From Bdellovibrionales bacterium RIFOXYD12_FULL_39_22 (GTDB lineage: Bacteria; Bdellovibrionota; Bacteriovoracia; Bacteriovoracales; Bacteriovoracaceae), in contig MEQL01000051.1 in the NCBI GenBank assembly GCA_001770205.1, positions 1 to 64,000 of the forward strand: a DNA stretch of 64,000 bases, written 5' to 3'. Shown here piece by piece: positions 1 through 8,103 of this stretch. Position numbers and translations under genes: made by a program. Each line of letters starts with the position of its first letter. The first letter of the stretch is position 1. The notes beneath the pieces are model-generated. The model did not search any database. It saw only the letters and a program-made list of their open reading frames with translations, and was not told the origin of the DNA.

Positions 1-1
1 T

Positions 2-169
2 GGCCCACTTTTATTTTACATAATTGGTATTACCTATCCAGAAAATGATGAAGAAAATTATTCAGAACTTGCACTTGTGGTAAACCAGGCCACGGCCAGC
101 GAAATAACAAAAGATCAATTGATTGCCTGGTTCGATCTACACAAAATTCCATACGATGAAGAAGAATAA
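2..169 (+). CDS. C-terminal fragment of an unidentified protein
   Basis: An open frame runs in from the left edge and stops with TAA at 167-169, giving the last 55 residues of a protein whose start lies outside the window. The tail is acidic and ends in DEEE. It contains an aliphatic stretch (LLFYIIGI) followed by a mixed helix-like segment ending WFDLHKIPYDEEE. No family is recognised. A hairpin followed by a T-rich stretch lies just downstream, which fits a transcript ending here. The frame is supported only by its length, its acidic end and the downstream hairpin. Confidence 0.5.
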   Translation, partial: GPLLFYIIGITYPENDEENYSELALVVNQATASEITKDQLIAWFDLHKIPYDEEE

Positions 170-182
170 TCATTCCTCTGCG

Positions 183-205
183 CAAACATCGCATAAAGAT
201 GTTTG
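183..205 (+). terminator. Possible terminator after the first gene
   Basis: An 8-bp inverted repeat (CAAACATC / GATGTTTG) with a 7-nt loop begins 14 bases after the stop codon at 169. A T-rich tract follows about 10 bases after the stem. The distance to the T tract is longer than in a classical intrinsic terminator, so the call is moderate. Confidence 0.4.
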
Positions 206-322
206 ATGATTTCGATTTTTTTTAGCCAGTTGTCTGGCGAATTATGGCCACGAATTATAACCACGTCCCCGAAAATATTGAATTCTGCACAACAAAAACA
301 ACAATTCTAATCAATATAAAAT

Positions 323-377
323 TACTACCGTAGTATATACAACCACATTGACCAAGAGTACGCTTCGTGGTACTCTT
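323..377. promoter_or_regulatory. Inverted repeats upstream of the antitoxin gene
   Basis: Two dyad symmetries sit between the first gene and the antitoxin start at 398. One is TACTA-CCG-TAGTA at 323-335. The other is AAGAGTAC (354-361) paired with GTACTCTT (370-377) across an 8-nt spacer. Phd/YefM antitoxins usually bind such palindromes in their own promoter, so these are candidate autoregulatory operators. Binding is an inference. Confidence 0.4.
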
Positions 378-397
378 AAAGCGATCGGGAGGTCAAC

Positions 398-652
398 ATG
401 CAAAGTGCAAATGCAAAGAAATTTAGATCAGAGCTTAAAGATTATATGGATGCGGCCGTTGGCGAACCAGTACGCATTAACCGTCGAGATGGCCAAAGCT
501 TTATTTTGATGGCAGAAGAGATATATGATGAATTTAGAAATGAGATTCAGTCTCTACAAAGACGACTTCTTGGCATGAATGAAATTGTCGATGGAAAGAC
601 CAAGCCTATTGCCCGCGGAGAAGATCGCACCGCGCGTTTCAAGAAGAAGTAA
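398..652 (+). CDS. Phd/YefM-family type II antitoxin
   Basis: This 84-residue protein has the layout of the Phd/YefM antitoxin fold. An N-terminal segment resembles the family's leading strand and first helix (SANAKKFRSELKDYMDAA). It is followed by a turn with PVRINRRDGQSFILMAEE, equivalent to the family's P-V-x-I-x-R-x-G-x-x-x-V-L-M-S stretch, and then a long helix that would cover the toxin. The basic C-terminus ends in KKK. A good GGGAGG ribosome site precedes the ATG. The stop codon overlaps the start of the next frame (TAATG), the usual coupling in antitoxin-toxin pairs. Such proteins normally bind the promoter and neutralise a RelE-like or Doc-like toxin. The family call rests on the pattern of the N-terminal half. 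Confidence 0.65.
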   Translation: MQSANAKKFRSELKDYMDAAVGEPVRINRRDGQSFILMAEEIYDEFRNEIQSLQRRLLGMNEIVDGKTKPIARGEDRTARFKKK

Positions 653-846
653 TGGCAATTAATTTAAAGCAAACATCACAATTCGAAATAATTCGTGCTC
701 AAATCGAACAGCACCTTTACGATTCAGTATTAGAAATTGAAAAAAATATTGAACTTGCATTACGATCAGCCCGAGCAAACTTCTGGATCAGCACACGATT
801 TGTTTTAAATTCGAAGTTTATGTCATCAATTTTCCCTCGAATATAG
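652..846 (+). CDS. Small unknown protein coupled to the antitoxin, possibly truncated
   Basis: The ATG overlaps the antitoxin stop (TAATG), so this frame is probably translated with it. The 64 residues are not recognisable as RelE, Doc or another known toxin. The first 45 residues look like a normal helical protein (FEIIRAQIEQHLYDSVLEIE), while the last 20 lose that character. Downstream of about 800 the other two forward frames hold protein-like sequence: KFEVYVINFP in one and FRHIDENEGMFLVASLVGIF, ending at 918-920, in the other. That suggests a once longer toxin gene of about 90 residues broken by frameshifts. It could instead be a complete small protein. Confidence 0.4.
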   Translation: MAINLKQTSQFEIIRAQIEQHLYDSVLEIEKNIELALRSARANFWISTRFVLNSKFMSSIFPRI

Positions 847-961
847 ATTCCGCCACATTGATGAAAACGAGGGTATGTTCCTCGTTGCAAGTCTCGTCGG
901 GATCTTTGCTCGATAGGGGCCTGACGTGTCAGGAGCGTCATATGGACAATCATTGAACCAT
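847..961 (+). pseudogene. Possible out-of-frame remainder of the antitoxin partner gene
   Basis: After the stop at 846 no intact gene is present before the convergent kinase ends at 962. A forward frame stopping at 918-920 encodes a protein-like tail (RHIDENEGMFLVASLVGIF) that would complete the upstream frame after a shift near 830-845. No start codon or ribosome site of its own was seen. Frameshifted remnant is the preferred reading. A coincidental open frame remains possible. Confidence 0.25.
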
Positions 962-2530
962 CTAATTACACGGTAGACGAATTGAAAAACAACTTCCATG
1001 TCCGAGAGTAGAGGTGACATCTATCGTGCCAGAATGATTTAAAGTGATAATTCGGTGTGTAACTGCCAAGCCTAGTCCAGTTCCTTCATTGGGAGATTTG
1101 GTAGTAAAAAAAGGCTCAAAAATTCTTTTTAAAACTTTTGGCTCCATGCCCTGGCCGTTGTCTTCTATCTCTATCAATATGGCGTTTCCATCCTTTTTTA
1201 AACGCAAAGTAATTTGAGGTGGGCGAGTGCTAGGATTGGTATGCATTGCTTGCGCTGCATTTTTTAATAGGTTCAAAAAGACTTGTTCCATTTCACCAAA
1301 GATTATCGGAATTGCCGGAAGATCATTGGCAAATTCACGAACTATTTTAATGGCCTTAAAATCATACTTCTTTTTAAGACTATAATCGTTGGCAGCAAGT
1401 TCGATGGACTGTTCTATCAAAGTATCTAAGGTGATGGCTATTTTTGTATCTTTGCTATTGCGACTAAATTGTAACATGCTGTGAATAATACGAGAGGCAC
1501 GGGCCACGGCGGTTTTTATATCAGCGATAAAAGTATCAATCTCTCTACGTTTGCAATAGGCGCTAATTTTTTCTAGATCGGTACCAACCTCCTTGGCAAT
1601 GGCCAGATTTGCAGTCATTTCAGGTGAAAAACGCCGTTCAATATTTTGAGCTGCTTGTGTAATAATGCCCAAGGGATTGTTTATTTCATGGGCCATGCCT
1701 GCGGCCAAACCACCAAGAGAAATCATCTTTTCCGTTTGTAGCATGAGTGATTGAATATTGTTTTTCTCGCGCATATTTTCAATGGCCTGTGCCGAGGCCT
1801 GCTCGCGGGCCTTTTCTCCTTTGGTATAAAGATTAGAAATAATTAGCGCGGCAATAATCATTAGTGCCCATAGCACTAGATGAGAAATTGTCACAATCTT
1901 AACTCCCTGTGCAGAAACCAATTGGTGTTTGTGCAGAGGTACGGAAACACTAATTCCTCCGCGAATATCTCCTAATTTGTATCCTTGCGACTCATGACAT
2001 TTTAAACATCCTTGCTCAGTTATGACTGGACGCATATAGCGCAAATAATCACCAGAAGGGGAGGTTACAATTTCTGTCATTTCCGAACTGCCATTTTCAA
2101 AAGAAGTTAAGGCCATTTTTTCCCAAGCATCAGGCGCATTTGCCGGGCGCAGAGGGCGAAGACTGGTGATGTGTCCTTTTACTCCAAATTCGTCCTTTGC
2201 TATTTCGTGAACTTGCCTCGTCATGTAGGCCGGGTTTATCAGCGTCAATTTTTTTCCGTTGGAGGTGGAGATATCTCGTTCTTTTATATGCGCCAGAAAT
2301 GGATTGGGAGGAGTATTGGCAGTAACTTCAACATAAGTACCACCATGCTCTGCGGCCCATCGTCGGTAGGCCAAATCCTTACTGTAAGCAGCATCGGCCT
2401 CAATTTTGGCCAAGGAGAAAATATGACTGTTTTCTTCATGAATATTCCACAAAAGTGATAGTGCTGTCAGTATGGTCAATAAAATTATAGTCAGTACAGT
2501 AAGTGTTTTAGTGGAAATAAATTTCTTCAT
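962..2530 (-). CDS. Membrane histidine kinase with DUF3365/Tll0287-like heme sensor domain
   Basis: The 522-residue protein has an N-terminal membrane segment (about 10-28) and a periplasmic sensor of about 185 residues. The sensor shows the Tll0287-like (DUF3365) signature LRPANAPDAWE and a c-type heme site CLKCH at 175-179. A second membrane segment (about 217-236), a short helical linker and a HisKA domain follow, with the phospho-accepting His at 281 in MAHEINNP. The ATPase domain has an N box (NLLKNAAQAM), a G1 box (DNGQGM) and GTGLGLAV. It probably autophosphorylates in response to redox state or a heme ligand in the periplasm. Its start overlaps the stop of the upstream receiver-kinase gene by one base (TAATG), so the two are co-translated and likely work in one relay. 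No DNA-binding regulator is adjacent. Confidence 0.9.
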   Translation of the reverse strand: MKKFISTKTLTVLTIILLTILTALSLLWNIHEENSHIFSLAKIEADAAYSKDLAYRRWAAEHGGTYVEVTANTPPNPFLAHIKERDISTSNGKKLTLINPAYMTRQVHEIAKDEFGVKGHITSLRPLRPANAPDAWEKMALTSFENGSSEMTEIVTSPSGDYLRYMRPVITEQGCLKCHESQGYKLGDIRGGISVSVPLHKHQLVSAQGVKIVTISHLVLWALMIIAALIISNLYTKGEKAREQASAQAIENMREKNNIQSLMLQTEKMISLGGLAAGMAHEINNPLGIITQAAQNIERRFSPEMTANLAIAKEVGTDLEKISAYCKRREIDTFIADIKTAVARASRIIHSMLQFSRNSKDTKIAITLDTLIEQSIELAANDYSLKKKYDFKAIKIVREFANDLPAIPIIFGEMEQVFLNLLKNAAQAMHTNPSTRPPQITLRLKKDGNAILIEIEDNGQGMEPKVLKRIFEPFFTTKSPNEGTGLGLAVTHRIITLNHSGTIDVTSTLGHGSCFSIRLPCN

Positions 2531-4473
2531 TATTTTTGCTCACGATCTAGCATTTCGCGTATCTTGTAGAGAAATTCAATAGGCCGCACAGGCTTCATCA
2601 TTAATTCTAAATTTGCCTCCATTTTTCCGCGATTGTAGGCCACCTCTGAAGAGTAGCCGGTAGTAAAAAGAGCTTTAATTTCTGGCCTTATTGCTCGAAT
2701 TTCTTCATAGGCAGCAACTCCATTTTTTCGAGGCATAATGGTATCAAAAAATAGTAAGTCAACTTCATCGGCATGCAGTTTAAATTTATCGACTGCGTCT
2801 TGGCCATCTACGGCCGTGATTACACGGTATCCAAAATCGCGAAGAAAAATTTCTGCAAGACCTAACAGAGAAGCATCATCATCGGCAACCAATATAGCTT
2901 CATTGCCACCTTTGGGATATTCTTCGGCGCCAGTAGCACTTATGCCGATAATTTTTTCTTTATCCATGAGGGGAAGAAAGATTTTAAAAGTAGTTCCCTT
3001 TTCTTTATCACTTTCAACGTTGATAAAACCACCATGTTGCCGAACAATGCCATCAACAATGGCCAGGCCAAGGCCTGTGCCTACACCGACCGCTTTTGTT
3101 GTAAAGAAGGCTTCAAAAATTTTACTTTTTGTTTCCGGATCCATTCCTTCGCCGGTATCGGATACGATAAGTATGGCAAAACCATTCGGATGAGATGCAT
3201 CTCCTTTTTGTATGTCCGTTCGAATAATTATTTCTCCACCGCCAGGCATAGCGTCACGCGCATTAGATGCCAAGTTCATTAAAATTTGCTCAATTTGGCA
3301 ACTGTCTGCGTAAATAGGGACAGGGGAGTCGTGACAAGAAGTCGTCAGAGAAATATCGTCACTAAGCAATCTTTTTAAGAAGCTTTGAGATTGAGTGATA
3401 ATAGTGTTTAGGTCAACATATTTAGCAATAACTTCTTGTTGGTGACAAAAAGAGAGTAGACTGCGAGTCAATTTTTTTGCCCGATCGGAGGCCTGTTGTA
3501 CTTGCGTTAAAATTTGGGTTGAAGGGACATCACTACTTATTTTTCGGCGCAATAAATCAGAAAAACCGATAATCGCAGTTAGAATATTATTAAAATCATG
3601 CGCAACACCACCCGCCAATTGGCCGATTGTTTCAAGCTTTTGAGCTTGTCGTAATTGTTCTTCAAGTTTTCTTCGCTCTGAAATATCTTCGGTAAAAATA
3701 ATTATTGCTGGCCCCTCCGCCAAAGTTATGGAGCCGACCGTTATGTTGGCCGGAAAAGTTGAAAAATCTTTGCGCATGGCCTTTGTTTCAAATTTAATGC
3801 CATTTACAAGGAGTGCAAAATCATTTTCTGCTAATTGCTTTTGCAAATCTCGCTCAGCTCCAGACGCAAAAAGCTCCTCACTTAGTTTTCCCACCATTTC
3901 TTTAGAATTTTTAAAAGCATAGATGCGAATGGCCGCATTATTAACATAATTAATTCTATTATCTTTGATCAAAATAATTGGCAGTGGAGAGCTTTCAATC
4001 AAAGTTCGAAACTTTATTTCGCTATACCAAATATCCTTGCTTTTTTGAATGATGGCACCTTCTAAGTCTTTGACATATTTTTTATTTTCCACTCGCAAGC
4101 GGGCATGTTCCAGAGTTCGCTGTAACACAATTTCTACTTCACCAGTCTCTTGTAAAGGCTTTAAAAGATAATCCCATGCTCCATGATGAATGGCCTCAAT
4201 GGCATCTTTAATGTTACCAGTTCCAGAAACTACAACTGTGGGAATTTCCGGTGCCAATTGTTTCAGGTTGGAGATTAAAGTTAGGCCATTCATTTCCGGC
4301 ATTCGTAAATCGGTAAAGACAATATCTGGACGATGTTTAGCAAATAGTGAGAGGGCCTCTTTTCCATTGAGTGCAGAAATAACACTGTGTCCACGATCCT
4401 CTAAGAGTGCTTTGAAATTGCGCAAGATAGCTTCTTCATCATCAACAATCAATATTTTTATAGGTGCAGACAT
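2530..4473 (-). CDS. Hybrid kinase: receiver-PAS-HisKA-HATPase-receiver
   Basis: The 647-residue cytoplasmic protein starts with a receiver domain (acidic pair D11/D12, phospho-site D55 in FTDLRMP, conserved K105). A linker and a PAS domain (about 153-260) follow. The HisKA domain has its His at 292 in AGGVAHDFNN, and the ATPase shows SDTGEGMD and GTGLGLAIVDG. A second receiver (about 525-645) carries the site FFDTIMPRKNG. There are no membrane segments. The layout fits a phosphorelay hub that receives phosphate at its N-terminus and passes it through its own kinase. It lies immediately upstream of the heme-sensor kinase, which is a natural phosphodonor. A GAGAGGG site precedes the ATG. The output is unknown because no regulator or Hpt protein is nearby. 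Confidence 0.9.
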   Translation of the reverse strand: MSAPIKILIVDDEEAILRNFKALLEDRGHSVISALNGKEALSLFAKHRPDIVFTDLRMPEMNGLTLISNLKQLAPEIPTVVVSGTGNIKDAIEAIHHGAWDYLLKPLQETGEVEIVLQRTLEHARLRVENKKYVKDLEGAIIQKSKDIWYSEIKFRTLIESSPLPIILIKDNRINYVNNAAIRIYAFKNSKEMVGKLSEELFASGAERDLQKQLAENDFALLVNGIKFETKAMRKDFSTFPANITVGSITLAEGPAIIIFTEDISERRKLEEQLRQAQKLETIGQLAGGVAHDFNNILTAIIGFSDLLRRKISSDVPSTQILTQVQQASDRAKKLTRSLLSFCHQQEVIAKYVDLNTIITQSQSFLKRLLSDDISLTTSCHDSPVPIYADSCQIEQILMNLASNARDAMPGGGEIIIRTDIQKGDASHPNGFAILIVSDTGEGMDPETKSKIFEAFFTTKAVGVGTGLGLAIVDGIVRQHGGFINVESDKEKGTTFKIFLPLMDKEKIIGISATGAEEYPKGGNEAILVADDDASLLGLAEIFLRDFGYRVITAVDGQDAVDKFKLHADEVDLLFFDTIMPRKNGVAAYEEIRAIRPEIKALFTTGYSSEVAYNRGKMEANLELMMKPVRPIEFLYKIREMLDREQK

Positions 4474-4586
4474 AAGGGCCCTCTCAAGCGTTTATTCGAT
4501 AAATTAATTTAATATAAGCTATCTCGGAGTATTCTTATTTTCAATAGTAGAAATTAGAAGAGAAGGGGATAATAAAAAAATTATGG

Positions 4587-5354
4587 TTATCTTAATAGTT
4601 GTTCTAGTTCTAGTGAAGCATTACTCTTTTCATCACGATACTTTATTATAAGTGCACAATTTGTATGTAACCCCATTTTCTCTCCCCAGGAGTGAGTATC
4701 ACCCAGAGGCCTGCTACCCGGAATTACCACTGCACAAGGAGGAATTTCAGCACCACGCTCTAAAATGCGCTGATGAACGGTGTCATAAACGGTGACTCCC
4801 TTGGAGAGAATAACCCCCGGAGCAATAACCGCTGATTGCTTAACCACAACGCCTTCTACAATTATAGATCCAGCACCCACAAAGACGTTATCTTCAATTA
4901 TCACCGGCCGTTGTCCAATTGGTTCAAGCACGCCACCAATTTGGACTCCGGCCGAAAGATGGACATTTTTGCCAATTTGAGCGCAAGAACCGACCAGCAC
5001 ATTACTATCGATCATGGTACCACTGTCGATATATGCTCCAACATTTATATAGGATGGAGGCATAATTATAACGCCGGTGGCAACATAGCTACCACGCCGT
5101 ACTGCCGACCCACCTGGAACAATTCTAACTCCGCGGGCCACGCTAAAGGTCTGCGGCAGCAGAGTATCTTTGTCAATGAACCCGTTGTGTTCAATCAAAA
5201 CACCGGCACGAAACGCTGCCAAAATAGACTCTTTTATTTTGCTGTTGCTCAACCAAGATTTTGTTGACTCATTAAAATACGCCGAACGCAGCTGTCCGGA
5301 TTCAAGTTGATTTAGAACCTCCTCAAATGATTTATCTAGATTAGGAGTATTCAT
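4587..5354 (-). CDS. dapD: Tetrahydrodipicolinate N-succinyltransferase
   Basis: The 255-residue protein belongs to the left-handed beta-helix acyltransferases. Hexapeptide repeats cover about 85-200 and include VGSCAQIGKNVHLSAGVQIG and GGVLEPIGQRPVIIEDN, which closely match DapD. It transfers an acyl group (succinyl in the standard pathway) to tetrahydrodipicolinate on the way to meso-diaminopimelate and lysine. The N-terminal helical part is shorter than in many DapD proteins (about 270 residues), so an acetyl donor as in DapH cannot be fully excluded. It is the last gene of the asd-dapB-dapA-dapD operon, and its ATG overlaps the dapA stop by 4 bases (ATGA). Confidence 0.88.
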   Translation of the reverse strand: MNTPNLDKSFEEVLNQLESGQLRSAYFNESTKSWLSNSKIKESILAAFRAGVLIEHNGFIDKDTLLPQTFSVARGVRIVPGGSAVRRGSYVATGVIIMPPSYINVGAYIDSGTMIDSNVLVGSCAQIGKNVHLSAGVQIGGVLEPIGQRPVIIEDNVFVGAGSIIVEGVVVKQSAVIAPGVILSKGVTVYDTVHQRILERGAEIPPCAVVIPGSRPLGDTHSWGEKMGLHTNCALIIKYRDEKSNASLELEQLLR

Positions 5355-6259
5355 TTAGTAAACCACTTTCGAATTTCTCGGTCGCTCTCTTCGAGAAGCT
5401 CGGTACTTTTTAAATCCAAAGCAGAAAGAGGTAAACGCATCTTATTAGAACTAATTCGACCTAAACGATGTAAAATTGCTTTGGCCGGGATTGGATTGCT
5501 GGCCGTAAAAAGTGAATCAGAGGCCTTTTGCCACATCTTGCCTTCTACCGTCTCTGGAGTAATTTTTAACTCTAAAGACATTTTAGTATAAAGATTAGTT
5601 TCCGCCGGCCAAACATTAGACGCCACCGAGATTAGGCCTGCGGCACCCAAGGAGGCATGCCCTGGTAACATTCCATCGTCTCCACTAAAAATTTTAAGCT
5701 GGGGAGCATCCTCCCGATATCGACTAAATTCTAGATTGCTACCACTGGCCTCTTTGATGGCCCAAGCGTTGGGATGTTTTGCAAGTCGCTTGGCGGTATT
5801 GTGGTTTAGTGCTATCCCGGCCCGTCCAGGAATGTTATATAGCATCACCGGACGTGAAGAGAGATCCATTAGTGTTTTAAACCATTGATACTGTCCCTCT
5901 TCTCCAGGTTTTGCGTAAATAGGAGTGGGCATAAGATAACAATCGACATCCAAAGTTTCTAAATAGCGCATCCAAGCAGAACTCTCTTGGATATTGTGGC
6001 CACTAACTCCCACCATAATGGGAACGGGAAAATTTTGTTCGAGCGCAATTTTTAAGATTGTCTTTTTTTCATCGAGATTTAAATTTAATGCTTCCCCTGT
6101 ACTTCCTAGGAGCAACAATCCGTTATGGGCCGCTGCTTGCTCTTTTAGCAGAACTTGCAGGGATTTAACATCCAAGGTGTCATTTTCTGTAAGTGGAGTG
6201 ATAAGCGCTGTCCAAAGTGAAAAATCATGGATGTTTTTTTTAAGATTACTACTTTTCAT
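5351..6259 (-). CDS. dapA: 4-hydroxy-tetrahydrodipicolinate synthase
   Basis: The product condenses pyruvate with aspartate semialdehyde. The 302-residue TIM-barrel protein shows GLLLLGSTGEALNL, the active-site Tyr141 (VMLYNIPGR) and the Schiff-base Lys169 (WAIKEASG). The start is placed at the ATG ending at 6259 because an AGGAG site lies at proper spacing before it. The frame stays open 60 bases further into dapB but without a ribosome site. The gene overlaps the dapB end by 11 bases and the dapD start by 4, so the operon is tightly coupled. Length and motifs are normal for the family. Confidence 0.93.
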   Translation of the reverse strand: MKSSNLKKNIHDFSLWTALITPLTENDTLDVKSLQVLLKEQAAAHNGLLLLGSTGEALNLNLDEKKTILKIALEQNFPVPIMVGVSGHNIQESSAWMRYLETLDVDCYLMPTPIYAKPGEEGQYQWFKTLMDLSSRPVMLYNIPGRAGIALNHNTAKRLAKHPNAWAIKEASGSNLEFSRYREDAPQLKIFSGDDGMLPGHASLGAAGLISVASNVWPAETNLYTKMSLELKITPETVEGKMWQKASDSLFTASNPIPAKAILHRLGRISSNKMRLPLSALDLKSTELLEESDREIRKWFTK

Positions 6260-6935
6260 ATAAATATTCTCCTGCCAAATTAGAAAAATAATGTAGTCCG
6301 TAGGGGAGAGAAGGATCACTTAAAAGCTTTTTTGCTGCCCATATTGCGCCTTGTGCAAAAATTTTTCGATCATGGGCCACATGTTTCAAGGTAATACTTT
6401 CAAAGGGAGTGTTAAGTGTTAACTCGTGAATACCGACTACTTCACCTTCTCGATGGCCTGTAATGGAAATTTTTTTTGGGTCATCTATTATTTTTGCCCA
6501 GGCCAGTGCCGTTCCACTTGGGTTATCTACTTTCTTTGTGTGATGTGTTTCATTTAACGTATAACTGTAATCATTTAAAATATTTTTAGCATGAGAGAGT
6601 TCTTTCAGCATTCGATTGGCCAAGGCCATGCCTAGGGAAAAATTAGAAGCGTAAATCCACCTAATCCCATTGGATTTAAGTCTGGTATCTAAATTCTCCG
6701 GAAGAATAAGTCCTGTACTGCCAGCGGCCAGTGGAATTTTACTGGCAATAAGCAGATCAAGTTGGGATAAAAATATTTCTCCCGGTGTAAAATTAATTAT
6801 GACATCGTGTCCGCTCAAAGTTGTGAGGGTGGGAGGATTTTCCAGATTAAAAATAGAAAAAGCATATGACTCCTGAGTAAGAAGATCTGCAACATGATGG
6901 CCTGTTTTTCCATTTCCGATAAGCGCAACTTTCAC
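6249..6935 (-). CDS. dapB: 4-hydroxy-tetrahydrodipicolinate reductase
   Basis: This NAD(P)H-dependent enzyme reduces the DapA product to tetrahydrodipicolinate. The N-terminus has a dinucleotide-binding motif (VALIGNGKTG). The catalytic signature is ETHHTKKVDNPSGTA, with the two His, the Lys and the substrate-binding PSGTA loop all present. At 228 residues it is shorter than typical DapB proteins (240-270), mainly through a compact N-terminal domain, a size also found in some other bacteria. It begins 1 base after the asd stop and overlaps dapA by 11 bases. Confidence 0.92.
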   Translation of the reverse strand: MKVALIGNGKTGHHVADLLTQESYAFSIFNLENPPTLTTLSGHDVIINFTPGEIFLSQLDLLIASKIPLAAGSTGLILPENLDTRLKSNGIRWIYASNFSLGMALANRMLKELSHAKNILNDYSYTLNETHHTKKVDNPSGTALAWAKIIDDPKKISITGHREGEVVGIHELTLNTPFESITLKHVAHDRKIFAQGAIWAAKKLLSDPSLPYGLHYFSNLAGEYLYEK

Positions 6936-6936
6936 G

Positions 6937-7929
6937 TTATTTTCCTAAGTATTTATGAAATAATTCAAGATTTAAGATTGCCGCCCCGGCGGCACCACGA
7001 ACAAGATTATGTCCCATGGCCACTAACGAGATTTGACGAGGATCTTCGGAAACACGAATCCTGCCGATATGAGTTCGATTGTCAAAATCTGTTAAATCTC
7101 GAGTTGGGCGAGGGGAGAAATTATCAAAATGTAGTTGATAGGCCTGGGGAAATTTTTCGGCGTATGTGATAAATAACTTTTCAATCTCTTGCTTTGAAAT
7201 GTTCTCCGTGAAATGGACATTAGCAATCACTGTATGGCCGTGCTTGACAGGAATACGGTTGACATTGACGGTAGTCGTAAAAGTGGCCGGCAAAGAAGTT
7301 GATCCCAAAATCTTTTTTACCTCATTTTGAATCTTTTCCTCTTCTCCTAAAATATTAGGAATACAATCACCCAGAATATCTAGCGAAGGAAGTCCGGGAT
7401 ATCCGGCGCCACTAATGGCCTGTAGAGTTACGGCCGTAATATGCTTTATTTTATAAGTTGCATATAGCGGGAAAATGGCCATCGCCAAAAAAACAGTTGA
7501 ACAGTTGGGGTTGGTTACCATTTTGCCGGTAGTTTTTTGCTGTGCCACGATTTCTAGATGAGAAGGATTAATTTCAGGAATTAAAAGAGGAACATATTTA
7601 TTCATTCGAAAAGTAGAAGCATTACTGATTACATGAATTCCCTTACTGGCCAGATTTGGTTCAATTTCAGCGGCGACCTCTGAAGGTAGGGCCGACAATG
7701 CGTAAGGAGAGGTAATTTCACTAGTAGATTTAAAACGCATTTGAAAAACAGAGGAGGGGATTTTTGTGCGCTCAAACCAAGTGGATACTTCGCCGTAAGA
7801 CTTATTTAAGTTTTTATCGGAGGCAACAATTTCTGCGACATAAAAATGGGGATGATCAGAGAGCATGGCAATCATTTTTTGGCCAACGACACCAGTAGAA
7901 CCCAAGATTGCCACAGGGATTTTATTCAT
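6937..7929 (-). CDS. asd: Aspartate-semialdehyde dehydrogenase, archaeal/fungal type
   Basis: The 330-residue protein makes aspartate semialdehyde from aspartyl phosphate, feeding both lysine and threonine/methionine synthesis. It has the NADP-binding start ILGSTGVVGQ, the catalytic Cys143 in NPNCSTVFLA, and SGAGYPG followed by NILGEEEKIQNEVKKILG. The last segment is typical of the archaeal/fungal branch and not of the usual enterobacterial Asd. The start is set at the ATG ending at 7929, which has an AGGAG site. The reading frame extends upstream without support. It is the first gene of the operon. The 174-bp gap to the divergent lipoprotein gene must hold promoters for both. No lysine riboswitch could be recognised there. 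Confidence 0.9.
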   Translation of the reverse strand: MNKIPVAILGSTGVVGQKMIAMLSDHPHFYVAEIVASDKNLNKSYGEVSTWFERTKIPSSVFQMRFKSTSEITSPYALSALPSEVAAEIEPNLASKGIHVISNASTFRMNKYVPLLIPEINPSHLEIVAQQKTTGKMVTNPNCSTVFLAMAIFPLYATYKIKHITAVTLQAISGAGYPGLPSLDILGDCIPNILGEEEKIQNEVKKILGSTSLPATFTTTVNVNRIPVKHGHTVIANVHFTENISKQEIEKLFITYAEKFPQAYQLHFDNFSPRPTRDLTDFDNRTHIGRIRVSEDPRQISLVAMGHNLVRGAAGAAILNLELFHKYLGK

Positions 7930-8103
7930 AACAATTCTCCTAAGCGAATACGGAATATTGATGGGCAAAAGGTAACAAAGAATCCTTAAAGATTCAAACT
8001 TTAGTTTACTTCGTAGATTCCCAGGTTTTTGTTTATTTTGAAACTTTTTCAAATTGCTTACTTAAGATTTAAGAAGTTTATTCAATTGTCGAAGAGGTTG
8101 GGT

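Noticed and set aside
2171-3282. Several plus-strand open frames opposite the kinase genes
   Set aside because: They are antisense to well-supported kinase domains and show no motifs or ribosome sites.
7930-8103. A lysine riboswitch before asd
   Set aside because: The gap of 174 bases must also serve the divergent gene, and no conserved lysine-aptamer stems could be recognised.
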